From positions 1-37,938 of the forward strand of contig CANRXB010000025.1 of NCBI GenBank assembly GCA_947643715.1: a stretch of DNA of 37,938 nucleotides, written 5' to 3'. This DNA comes from an uncultured bacterium (GTDB taxonomy: Bacteria; Bacillota; Clostridia; Oscillospirales; Oscillospiraceae). Shown here piece after piece: positions 1-7,073 of the stretch. The first letter of the stretch is position 1, and every line of letters starts with the position of its first letter. The position numbers were made by a program, and so were the translations under genes. Under the pieces are notes generated by a model that had not been told where the DNA came from, searched no databases, and saw only the letters and a list, made by a program, of their open reading frames with translations.

Positions 1-38
1 AAAATTTTGCTGAAGAGATCGCCAAACTTGCAAAGTAA
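1..38 (+). CDS. C-terminal end of an unidentified protein (partial)
   Basis: The third forward frame reads NFAEEIAKLAK and stops at TAA (36-38). Only 11 residues are inside the window, so no function can be given. It is taken as a real gene end because a strong intrinsic terminator follows at 94-136 and because the Glu/Ala/Lys helix-like ending is typical of a protein C-terminus. It runs toward the sporulation cluster, which lies on the other strand. Confidence 0.55.
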   Translation, partial: NFAEEIAKLAK

Positions 39-93
39 GTTTGCTTGTTCTCGTCTTTCCGGTCTTGAACATGTTTTCACCCCAATAACGACC

Positions 94-136
94 CACAAAA
101 GGGCTCAGGAATTCACCATTCCTGGGCTCTTTTGTG
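94..136 (+). terminator. Intrinsic terminator, copy 1
   Basis: Arms CACAAAA+GGGCTCAGGAAT (94-112) and ATTCCTGGGCTC+TTTTGTG (118-136) pair over 19 positions with a few G-T pairs around a 5-nt loop. The A-run/T-run flanks make it usable from either strand. It ends the partial gene at 1-38. Confidence 0.8.
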
Positions 137-544
137 CGTTTCTCCCCTCAGGCCATCCCCCACCATCCCCTCATTCTCTCTCCTTCGGGGGCATCGGAAC
201 AGTTAAAACTTGTTCGAAAAATCCCGAAAAGCAAGGTTTTCCCAAGCAAATTCTCCCTCTCACCCCTCCCCTCCTCCCTTTTTGCTCTCCCCTTGCTATA
301 CCCATGAAAATCCCTCACAAAACCGGCGCGGGCGGCTGGAAATCCCGTCCTTTCTGAGAAAATAAAGTCGATTTTTTCGAGATTACTGAGTGCAGAGGCT
401 AAATTGGATGTTTGCCCCCGGAGGGGAAGAAATACGGGCGTGGCGGGGGGGATGCCTGGGCCAGAGCGAGGTCAAAATAACTCGGACAACATGCGCGTTA
501 TTCGTCGAACGCTGACATTGCTTGTTCTCATCTCTCCAATCTTG

Positions 545-581
545 AAAAGGGCTCAGGAATCCACATTCCTGGGCCCTTTTT
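545..581 (+). terminator. Intrinsic terminator, copy 2
   Basis: GGGCTCAGGAAT (549-560), loop CCAC, ATTCCTGGGCCC (565-576), then TTTTT. The stem is nearly the same sequence as the terminator at 94-136. The 29 bases upstream (518-546) match 41-69 in 25 positions. The gene it once served is not obvious. Confidence 0.8.
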
Positions 582-874
582 CATGCGCGGTCAAAAATCG
601 ATTTTAATTGTATACTGAACACATGTCGTAAAGGGAAATGGCGAGCACAAGACAGTGTAAGCGGAAATACTTGACAGTATGAAAAAATGCCTACCATCTT
701 TGCTGATGTCACTATACCTCCTTTGAGCAAAGTCGCATGGGTCATTGGATCTGGCAGTGCCTTGATAACAGAACGTGTCTAAAAACAGCCTACAACGATA
801 ACCAAGCGCCAAAAATCGAATCTTGGTACAGCCCAACATGGCTTCACGGAGGACGATCTTGCATATCACTTTTT

Positions 875-1177
875 TCAACTCAAGAACGATATGGGCACAC
901 CATAGGTGGAAAAACGCACATCCATATCGATATTGAAGTTGTCGATCGCTTTGATCAGACCGATGCAGCCCACCTGGAACAGGTCATCCACGTTCTCTCC
1001 CCTGCTGGCAAACTTTTGGATGACCGAAAGTACCAACCGTAAGTTCCCCGAAATCAGTTCCTCTCGGGCCGACATATCCCCTTCTCTTGCCCGGCGCAGC
1101 AGTTCCATGCTTTCCTCGCTCTTCAGCACCTTCAGCTTGGCCGTATTGACCCCGCAGATCTCCACCTTTCCCTGCAC
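875..1177 (-). pseudogene. sigG: Truncated sporulation sigma factor SigG (first ~100 codons)
   Basis: SigG is the late forespore sigma factor and is usually about 255-260 residues. This frame has the family start (KVEICGVNTAKL) and an intact region 2 (REELISGNLRLVLSVIQKF, then VDDLFQVGCIGLIKAIDNF). After FSTYGVP the homology stops dead and the frame ends four residues later. The rest of region 2, region 3 and the DNA-binding region 4 are missing, and I could not find them in any frame to the left. The start chosen is GTG at 1177, six bases after AGGTG. A GTG at 1186 is possible but has no ribosome site. The kept part shows no decay, so the break is recent, or is a programmed interruption of the kind known for sigK (skin element), or is an assembly join. 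It lies just after sigE, the usual place. Confidence 0.85.
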
Positions 1178-1209
1178 CTTTGACACCTCACTCGGAATTG
1201 ATTCAGAAT

Positions 1210-1238
1210 CAGTATTACCGATGGGAGCTCTTTCATAC
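1210..1238 (-). promoter_or_regulatory. Possible sigma-F/sigma-G-type promoter for sigG
   Basis: The minus strand has GTATG (1238-1234) and GGTAATACTG (1219-1210), which resemble the -35 and -10 of forespore sigma factors. The spacing is 14 bp, about two short of the usual value. It sits about 33 bp before the chosen sigG start. This is a tentative call by consensus only. Confidence 0.35.
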
Positions 1239-1309
1239 AGCGGCTGAGCAGGCTATATTTTTTATCGTCAGACCTCTTTCGATGGACTTTTTGTACCTTG
1301 ATTTTTCTG

Positions 1310-2032
1310 TCACATCATCCGTAGGATCTCTTTTTTCAGCCGGTCGATGATGCGTTTTTCCAACCGAGAGATATAGGACTGACTGATACCGAGCTGATCG
1401 GCCACCTCTTTTTGAGTGCGCTCTTTCCTCCCATCGAGCCCAAAACGCATCGTTATGATGGTCCGCTCCCTTGGGGACAACCGAGTTATCGCAGTGAACA
1501 GCAAGTCCCTGTCCACATCATCCTCGATCGGCTTTTCAATGCTGTCGCTGTCAGTGCCCAACACGTCGGACAGTAAAAGTTCATTGCCATCCCAATCGGT
1601 ATTCAGTGGTTCATCCAATGAGACCTCTCCCCTGCGGTTCGCGTTCTTCCGCAAGTGCATCAGGATCTCGTTCTCGATACAACGGGAGGCATAGGTCGCC
1701 AATTTGATGTTTTTGGCCGGCTTATAGGTCTCCACTGCCTTGATAAGCCCGATAGTACCGATCGATATCAGATCTTCGATGCCGACCCCTGTATTTTCGA
1801 ACCGGCGGGCGATATATACCACCAACCGCAGGTTATGTTCGATAAGCCTGGACCGGGCCCCTGGCCTACTGGTTTCCTCCTCCAGTTCTGCCAAAAGACG
1901 CCCCTCTTCTTCCCGGGTCAGTGGTGCAGGAAGCGTGTCACTGCCGCCTATGTAGTGGAGCGAGCCATGAAGCATCACCCCAAGTCGGGCCAGCAAATGG
2001 CACAAACGTGTATATGTAACACTCAGATCCAT
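1310..2032 (-). CDS. sigE: RNA polymerase sporulation sigma factor SigE (pro-sigma-E)
   Basis: First mother-cell sigma factor of sporulation, made as an inactive membrane-bound precursor. At 240 residues it has full family length. Residues 1 to about 24 are the hydrophobic pro-sequence, followed by the conserved LHYIGG and LTREEE. Region 2 ([37 protein letters not shown]) and region 4 with its helix-turn-helix ([21 protein letters not shown]) are intact. ATG at 2032 follows the spoIIGA stop by one base and uses a GGAGGAG site inside the spoIIGA end, so the two are co-translated. Unlike sigG next door, nothing is missing. No clear terminator lies between sigE and sigG. Confidence 0.97.
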   Translation of the reverse strand: MDLSVTYTRLCHLLARLGVMLHGSLHYIGGSDTLPAPLTREEEGRLLAELEEETSRPGARSRLIEHNLRLVVYIARRFENTGVGIEDLISIGTIGLIKAVETYKPAKNIKLATYASRCIENEILMHLRKNANRRGEVSLDEPLNTDWDGNELLLSDVLGTDSDSIEKPIEDDVDRDLLFTAITRLSPRERTIITMRFGLDGRKERTQKEVADQLGISQSYISRLEKRIIDRLKKEILRMM

Positions 2033-2033
2033 T

Positions 2034-2867
2034 TCAAACTCCTCCGATCAACGCCTGATATCCACCACCGTCATCTACTGGCGTTGGAGATAGTGCTACC
2101 AACAGCCGTCCCAGTGACTTTCCATCCACTGTCACCTGCTGGGTACGTAAAGCCAGCATCATCCCACACTCTACTCCAACGGCACGGTAAGGTACGAGTT
2201 GTGCCTGTCTGGAGCCCGCAGCGTGACACTTCTCTACTGACTGGATGGGATCTGATGGGTCTGCCCAAACAGGCAGCACGCCAGCCAGTGCTTTCCAATA
2301 TGCCACCACCACCGGACGGTTGGTAGCGGGTTCTGTCAAGCTGTGGCCTGTATCCCTCAGTGCAGTCATGCTCACAGAGCCTCCATCCAAAACGATCTCC
2401 AGCTTGGCCAGCTCTTTGCTGTGCTGTCCTATACGGCGAAAGAACAAAGAAAGTACGAAGTAACATGCTACGAACAGGAGCAAAAGCAACCGAATATCCA
2501 ACGGTGAGTAAAATACCCCATGGTCCAATGTCAAAGATACGTTCCCCAGCAGTTCCGATCCAAGTACGGCTCCAGCCAGAGCGGCTGACGCACCAAAAAA
2601 TAATACAGTCACCCTCAATAGGGTCCGTTCCCCACCATAGGCGATGAGGACCATCAGCACGCCTACCGATAGCTTGCAGGGCCAAAAGGCTGACCACTCC
2701 AATCCTGGTACGAAGATCAACGCTGCATACAGCGCGCCTACCCCGGCTCCCAAGCCGATGCGCCATCGTATCAGCACCGTTCCCGCCATACGGCCCGCCG
2801 CTAATAGCAGTAAGTAATTTGCGATCAGGTTCAATATGAACAGCAGATCGATATACACCACTGTCAC
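2034..2867 (-). CDS. spoIIGA: Sigma-E processing peptidase SpoIIGA
   Basis: Membrane aspartic protease that cleaves the pro-sequence of SigE at the sporulation septum. The first ~145 residues hold several hydrophobic segments, beginning [20 protein letters not shown]. The C-terminal half carries the catalytic Asp in [11 protein letters not shown] (D172). The start is GTG at 2867, seven bases after GAGAGGAGG, giving 277 residues. The frame stays open upstream to 3005, but that part crosses the promoter and the hisC terminator and is not coding. It forms one operon with sigE. Overall sequence conservation is low, as usual for this family, but position, topology and the DTG motif agree. Confidence 0.93.
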   Translation of the reverse strand: MTVVYIDLLFILNLIANYLLLLAAGRMAGTVLIRWRIGLGAGVGALYAALIFVPGLEWSAFWPCKLSVGVLMVLIAYGGERTLLRVTVLFFGASAALAGAVLGSELLGNVSLTLDHGVFYSPLDIRLLLLLFVACYFVLSLFFRRIGQHSKELAKLEIVLDGGSVSMTALRDTGHSLTEPATNRPVVVAYWKALAGVLPVWADPSDPIQSVEKCHAAGSRQAQLVPYRAVGVECGMMLALRTQQVTVDGKSLGRLLVALSPTPVDDGGGYQALIGGV

Positions 2868-2898
2868 AAGCAGGCCTCCTCTCTCCGGTCTGTCCCAA

Positions 2899-2932
2899 AT
2901 TATAATCTTCTTAGGCATCAAAAAAGGTCTAA
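2899..2932 (-). promoter_or_regulatory. spoIIG-type promoter with 22-bp spacer
   Basis: The minus strand reads TTAGAC (2932-2927), 22 bases, TATAAT (2904-2899). A 22-bp spacer is a known mark of the Spo0A-activated, sigma-A-dependent spoIIG promoter of Bacillus subtilis. TTGGACG at 2942-2936, next to the -35, matches the 0A box TTCGACA in 5 of 7 positions and is only a weak candidate. Transcription would begin about 25 bases before the spoIIGA GTG. Confidence 0.7.
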
Positions 2933-2944
2933 GCACGTCCAATG

Positions 2945-2986
2945 AAAAATAAAAAAGCGGCCCGCCGATCTTGCCGGCAGGCCGCA
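2945..2986 (-). terminator. Intrinsic terminator of the rarA-hisC operon
   Basis: On the minus strand GCGGCCTGCCGG, loop CAAGAT, CGGCGGGCCGC is followed by TTTTTTATTTTT. It separates hisC from the spoIIG promoter. Confidence 0.9.
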
Positions 2987-2997
2987 CATCCTTGATT

Positions 2998-4047
2998 CTA
3001 TCCATCTAAGGCGGACATCAGTGCCGCCATCTCTTCATCGGTCCCGATACTGATCCGCAACCAGTTTTCGATCCCCGGTCTGTCCCACCAACGCACCAAG
3101 ATCCCACGTTCCCGTAAAAGATCCAGCATCTCCTTTCCTGAGTGGCTCGGATGACTGACGAACAGGAAATTCGTCATCGAGTCTATGACTATGAACCCTC
3201 GTTCTTTGAGCGCTTTCTTCGTCCATTCTCGGGTCGCCATCACCCGCTGGCGTATGGACTGGAAATAGTCTTCGTCCTCGATCGCAGCCGTTGCTCCTGC
3301 CTGAGCCAGCCGGTCCACAGTATATGAGTTGATAGAGTCTCTCACACAGCGCAAGCCATCGATCAGTCCGGCATCCCCCATCGCCCAGCCAACTCGCAGC
3401 CCGGCCAACGCCCTGGATTTGGATGTAGTCTGAACGACCAACAGGTTCGGATGATCCTTTATCAGTCCCACGGAGCTTTCTGCGCCAAAGTCCACGTAGG
3501 CTTCGTCCACGATGACGACGACATCCGGATTCGCTCGCAGCAGCTTTTCTACTGTGTCTCGTCCAACCGCGATGCCGGTAGGTGCATTGGGATTGGCCAG
3601 CACTACTCCGCCGTTCTGACCACATAACGCTTCGACGGGGCTAGCGAAATCCGGATCCATGGGCACTTCCCGTCGATCCAGTCCGAAAAAGTCGGTGTAG
3701 ACGGGATAGAAGCTGTAGGTGATCTTAGGAAAAACGATCTCTTTGCCTGGATCGAAAAATGCCTGGAATGCAAAGGCCAAGATCTCATCCGAACCATTTC
3801 CACAAAACACCTGATCGGTATCCAGCCCTTCGCGCTTTGCGATGGCTGCACGCGATCCCATGCACTCTGGATCTGGATAAAGCCGCAAACTGTCTCCCGC
3901 TGCTGCCCGGATGGCTTCGAGGGCCTTGGGTGAGGGCGGATAAGGGCACTCATTGGTATTCAATTTGATGAATCGGCGGTCCTTAGGCTGTTCTCCTGGG
4001 ACATAAGGGACGATATCCTGGATCCGCTTGCTCCAATATCTGTTCAT
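2998..4047 (-). CDS. hisC: Histidinol-phosphate aminotransferase
   Basis: PLP enzyme of histidine synthesis that converts imidazole-acetol phosphate and glutamate to histidinol phosphate and 2-oxoglutarate, in the cytosol. The 349 residues show fold-type I aminotransferase marks: N-terminal RFIKLNTNECPYPPSP, CGNGSDEIL, ANPNAPTG, VDEAYVDFG and the Schiff-base lysine K210 in TTSKSRALAGLR. The start is ATG at 4047, after GGAGAGG, overlapping the stop of the DUF951 gene in ATGA. The frame could extend 7 codons upstream without a better site. No other his genes are in the window, so this copy stands outside a his operon. It may also accept other aromatic substrates, as relatives do. Confidence 0.93.
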   Translation of the reverse strand: MNRYWSKRIQDIVPYVPGEQPKDRRFIKLNTNECPYPPSPKALEAIRAAAGDSLRLYPDPECMGSRAAIAKREGLDTDQVFCGNGSDEILAFAFQAFFDPGKEIVFPKITYSFYPVYTDFFGLDRREVPMDPDFASPVEALCGQNGGVVLANPNAPTGIAVGRDTVEKLLRANPDVVVIVDEAYVDFGAESSVGLIKDHPNLLVVQTTSKSRALAGLRVGWAMGDAGLIDGLRCVRDSINSYTVDRLAQAGATAAIEDEDYFQSIRQRVMATREWTKKALKERGFIVIDSMTNFLFVSHPSHSGKEMLDLLRERGILVRWWDRPGIENWLRISIGTDEEMAALMSALDG

Positions 4048-4259
4048 GGGGCCTCTCCTTCTCTCCACACCTTTTTGATGGCCTTTTCGGCTTTGCTCCT
4101 GGGTGTCATCACCTCATGGCCGCACCCGATGCACTTCAGTTTGAAGTCCATGCCTACCCGGAGCACTTTCCACTCCTTGCTCCCACACGGGTGGGTCTTT
4201 TTCAACTCCAGCACATCGCCGGTCTGTATGTCCATAGGCATATACCCACCCACTTTCAT
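4044..4259 (-). CDS. DUF951 family small zinc-ribbon-like protein
   Basis: A 71-residue protein of the DUF951 family, widespread in Firmicutes and without a firm function. It shows the family core (GDVLELKKTHPCGSKEW, then FKLKCIGCGHEVM) with three cysteines spaced like a metal-binding knuckle and a basic C-terminus. It overlaps rarA upstream and hisC downstream by four bases (ATGA at both ends), so all three should be co-translated. A second start at 4241 (MPMDIQTG) fits the usual family N-terminus equally well. RNA or DNA binding is only a guess from the knuckle and the charge. Confidence 0.9.
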   Translation of the reverse strand: MKVGGYMPMDIQTGDVLELKKTHPCGSKEWKVLRVGMDFKLKCIGCGHEVMTPRSKAEKAIKKVWREGEAP

Positions 4260-5518
4260 CGATCTTTGATCTTGTCCCAGTAGTTTTTTGCCGCCTGCTC
4301 CGTTTTGTTCGGGCCATACTCATAATATACCCGATCGCGGATGGCATCAGGGAGATATTGCTGTTCCACCCAATGGCCAGGGTATGAATGAGGGTATAGA
4401 TAACCCTGTTCCCGCTCAAAGCCTGCGCCATCAGCGTGGACGTTTTGTAGATGCCTGGGATACTCCCCAGTCCTGCCTGCACGTACATCTGCCAAGGCGG
4501 CATCGATAGCAACGCACACACTATTGGATTTGGGCGCAGTGGCCAGTAAGATGACGGCCTGAGCCAGAGGCAGCCTGGCCTCTGGCAGTCCGAGCTGGAG
4601 CGCGCTGTCCACACATGCCTTGACGATAGCAGCAGCTTGTGGATAGGCCATACCGATATCCTCACTGGCCGAACATAGGATACGGCGGATGGCCGTGAGC
4701 ATGTCTCCGGCCTCCAATAGCCTCGCCAAATAATGGAGGGCAGCATCTGGATCGGAGCCCCTCATCGATTTCATCAGTGCAGAGGCGATATCGAAATGGT
4801 CATCCCCATCCCTGTCGTACCGCATGGCAGAACGCTGGGCCACTAACCGCGCATCGTCCAAGGTGATGGTGAGCACACCGTCCTGGATGCGGCTGGCAGT
4901 CATGAGCAGTTCGACGGCATTGAGCGCCTTGCGCACATCACCGCCGCAGGATGCTGCCAGATGCTCCCGCACGCCGGGCTCGCACATGGGCTCAACGCCA
5001 AGCTCCTTTGCCTGGAGGGCTATGGCTCGATCGACAGCAGGGACGATATCCTCCGCTGTGAGCATCTTGAATTCGAATACTGTGGAGCGTGACAGGATAG
5101 CGTTGAATATCGTAAAGTATGGGTTCTCTGTGGTGGATGCGATCAAGGTGATCTTTCCGTTTTCGATGAATTCCAGCAGGGATTGCTGCTGCTTTTTGTT
5201 GAAATACTGGATCTCGTCCAGATAGAGCAGCACTCCGTTGGGGGCCAGCATAGTGCCCACCTGATCCATCACTTCCCTGACGTCTGCAAGGGAGGCCGTC
5301 GTGGCATTGAGCCTTCGCAGTGTCCGCCCAGAGCGCTGCGCAATGATATTGGCCACAGTGGTCTTTCCTGTGCCGGAGGGTCCATAAAACACCATATTGG
5401 GGATCTTCCCACTATCGATGACCCGGCGAAGGAGCCCGTCCCGGCCCAAGATATGGCTCTGCCCCAGCACTTCGTCTAGGTCCTGTGGCCTGATACGATC
5501 CGCCAACGGTCGATACAT
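4256..5518 (-). CDS. rarA: Replication-associated recombination protein A (AAA+ ATPase)
   Basis: RarA/MgsA is a clamp-loader-like AAA+ ATPase that acts at stalled replication forks. The 420 residues include Walker A GPSGTGKTT (46-54), Walker B LLYLDEIQ (97-103), the sensor region ASTTENPYFTIFNAILSRS and the C-terminal RarA oligomerisation domain ending in GYLYPHSYPGHWVEQQYLP. The ATG at 5518 lies eight bases after AAAGGAGGG. It is the first gene of the operon with DUF951 and hisC. Confidence 0.96.
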   Translation of the reverse strand: MYRPLADRIRPQDLDEVLGQSHILGRDGLLRRVIDSGKIPNMVFYGPSGTGKTTVANIIAQRSGRTLRRLNATTASLADVREVMDQVGTMLAPNGVLLYLDEIQYFNKKQQQSLLEFIENGKITLIASTTENPYFTIFNAILSRSTVFEFKMLTAEDIVPAVDRAIALQAKELGVEPMCEPGVREHLAASCGGDVRKALNAVELLMTASRIQDGVLTITLDDARLVAQRSAMRYDRDGDDHFDIASALMKSMRGSDPDAALHYLARLLEAGDMLTAIRRILCSASEDIGMAYPQAAAIVKACVDSALQLGLPEARLPLAQAVILLATAPKSNSVCVAIDAALADVRAGRTGEYPRHLQNVHADGAGFEREQGYLYPHSYPGHWVEQQYLPDAIRDRVYYEYGPNKTEQAAKNYWDKIKDR

Positions 5519-5846
5519 ACGCAGTCCCTCCTTTCGTTCACATGGACCTTATTTTAACACACTACTTCGCCCTATGCAAGACGGCCCTTCCAAGTTGATG
5601 CATCGAAGCACTTTGCGGAATGTCTTTTCGGCAAAAGTCAACTGTGCAGTTGCTATCATAGGCAACTACACAGTCGGTCAGAGCCCATTCACCGCTTCTT
5701 CAAAGCAAGGCCCGCAAGCTCCGCATTTCGGACGTTCCAAGGCTTGGATCACCTAACGATGACTTTTTATACGATGAACACACAAGAACGGCTCATTTCT
5801 TGTATATGCACATCCGGCTGCTCCATCGCCTTCGTATGCTCAACTT
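5519..5846. other. 328-bp gap between rarA and the DUF362 gene
   Basis: It holds the rarA promoter and an imperfect hairpin at 5641-5674: ACTGTG/CACAGT plus AGTTGC/GCAACT, with one C-A mismatch and an 8-nt loop. On the minus strand the hairpin is followed within a few bases only by TTTT, so it may be a weak terminator for the DUF362 gene or a regulatory site upstream of rarA. No coding frame in the gap looks real. Confidence 0.6.
5551..5579 (-). promoter_or_regulatory. Sigma-A promoter for rarA
   Basis: TTGCAT (5579-5574), 17 bases, TAAAAT (5556-5551) on the minus strand, about 33 bp before the rarA start. Confidence 0.7.
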
Positions 5847-6998
5847 TCATCGTTCCAACAAACGTGCTATGGCTGTACGATGGACGACCATCGCACTTTC
5901 TGGGCAGAATTCCTGACAGCAAAAACATCGAATACATTTTTTTCGATCGATATGTGGTTTACCTTTCACCATATCGATCGCCTTTGCCGGGCATACGTTC
6001 CTGCAAAGGCCGCATCCTACGCAGTGTTCCGCTTTGAGCTTGGGGCGCTGAGTCAGAGCCCAACTCATCACAGCCCCCTTCATCTTAGCGAACATACTGC
6101 TCCCGTTTCCACAAAACAGATGGCTGTTTCCTGTGACGATGCGCTGAAAATCCGGGATAGCGAAAGCGGCAGGATCGCCATCCACATCCAATCCTTCGAC
6201 CGACGGAGGTATCAGCCCTCGTTCCAACGCGGCTTCAAGAGTCGGGACCTCTTCCCGTTTGAGCCCAATGAGGTCAGCACATAGCAGATCGACTTTGTGC
6301 GGGTCCTCCCCTGCCAACAACGCCCCCATATGCCGCGGCGTGCCCCCGGTAGGACCATTACCTTCCATGCAATCCACTGCGTCTACGATGGTGAGCCTGG
6401 GTTTGAAATACTCATCTAGGTCCACGATCATCCGAGCAAAATCTCGAGGATTCGGATAACGGAAGTGATACTCCGGCTTCATCGTGCCTGGGATCGCTCC
6501 AAACATGTTTTTCGCCCCACAGGTCATCGCCATCATGCCATGGGTCTTGAGCTTGCATAGGTCGATGATCGCATCCGCCTCGCCCAAATAGGCTGTGTAT
6601 CGAAACTCTCGGCATACTTTTCCTTCTGGAAAATGGGCTTGACGATCCTCAAAGTTACGGTTCAGCCGCCCGCCGACCTCCTCTACCGCTTCCATTCCAG
6701 TCGCAGCATACACTCGACCAACATGGGCAGCATTGTACAGTCCGCCAGGGCTATCCCCCACGACCACATCCGCTCCCCGCTCCGCCAACATCCGTACCAA
6801 AGAGCATAGCAACTTTGGATGGGTCGTGACAGCATCTTCCGGTTTGGCCGATGTCACTAGGTTCACCTTTATCGCGATCCTCATCCCTGGGGACACCCAA
6901 TCCAGTCCCCCAAAAGGGGACAGTACCTGTTCGAGTGCTGAACGGGTCTCCGCCTCTGTATATCCTGAACAGGGAACGATGACTACATCAGGTCTCAA
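5847..6998 (-). CDS. DUF362 domain protein with two [4Fe-4S] clusters
   Basis: The N-terminal ~300 residues are a DUF362 domain (MRIAIKVNLVTSAKPEDAVTTHP, then GDSPGG, CKLKTHGMMAMTCGAKNMFG). The C-terminus is a bacterial ferredoxin with two CxxCxxCxxxCP motifs (CVGCGLCRNVCP and CIRCFCCQEFCP). It is probably a cytosolic iron-sulfur protein in electron transfer; the substrate of this family is unknown. The start is TTG at 6998, preceded by GAGGTG at good spacing, giving 383 residues. A longer frame to 7040 would run into the terminator at 7025-7056 and is rejected. It stands alone between two terminator-like elements. Confidence 0.9.
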   Translation of the reverse strand: MRPDVVIVPCSGYTEAETRSALEQVLSPFGGLDWVSPGMRIAIKVNLVTSAKPEDAVTTHPKLLCSLVRMLAERGADVVVGDSPGGLYNAAHVGRVYAATGMEAVEEVGGRLNRNFEDRQAHFPEGKVCREFRYTAYLGEADAIIDLCKLKTHGMMAMTCGAKNMFGAIPGTMKPEYHFRYPNPRDFARMIVDLDEYFKPRLTIVDAVDCMEGNGPTGGTPRHMGALLAGEDPHKVDLLCADLIGLKREEVPTLEAALERGLIPPSVEGLDVDGDPAAFAIPDFQRIVTGNSHLFCGNGSSMFAKMKGAVMSWALTQRPKLKAEHCVGCGLCRNVCPAKAIDMVKGKPHIDRKKCIRCFCCQEFCPESAMVVHRTAIARLLER

Positions 6999-7024
6999 AT
7001 ATCTTTCACCTCTATACCATATCC

Positions 7025-7056
7025 AAAAAGGCTGCCGCAACTGCGGCAGCCTTTTT
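7025..7056. terminator. Bidirectional intrinsic terminator after ispH-rpsA
   Basis: AAAAAGGCTGCCGCA (7025-7039) and TGCGGCAGCCTTTTT (7042-7056) are a perfect 15-bp inverted repeat. It lies 17 bp past the stop of the ispH-rpsA gene and would work in both directions. Confidence 0.95.
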
Positions 7057-7073
7057 ACGATCGATCTTAGATC

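Larger units (their letters stand above)
39..874. other. 836-bp stretch without a convincing gene
   Basis: Besides the two terminators it holds: C/T-rich tracts on the + strand at about 140-185 and 250-300; a weak 35-codon + strand frame at 408-515 whose stop is followed by the same module as the gene ending at 38; and a more A/T-rich part at about 590-870 with a perfect AAAGGAGGT on the minus strand (716-724) ahead of only a 43-codon frame. None of these frames resembles a family I know. The stretch ends where the sigG reading frame is cut, so part of it may be foreign or rearranged DNA. Confidence 0.6.

Noticed and set aside
408-515. + strand 35-codon frame before terminator copy 2
   Set aside because: Only its stop position relative to the repeated module is suggestive; composition and ribosome site are poor.
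581-712. Minus-strand 43-codon frame with a perfect AAAGGAGGT site
   Set aside because: The site is only three bases from the GTG, the frame is short, resembles nothing and runs into the terminator at 545-581. It may be the start of a lost gene, but there is not enough to call one.
875-1186. Simple frameshift in sigG
   Set aside because: The missing SigG residues cannot be found in any of the three minus-strand frames to the left, so a one-base error does not explain the break.
2868-3005. Upstream extension of spoIIGA to 3005
   Set aside because: It would contain the spoIIG promoter and the hisC terminator; the GTG at 2867 has a good ribosome site and the proper family start.
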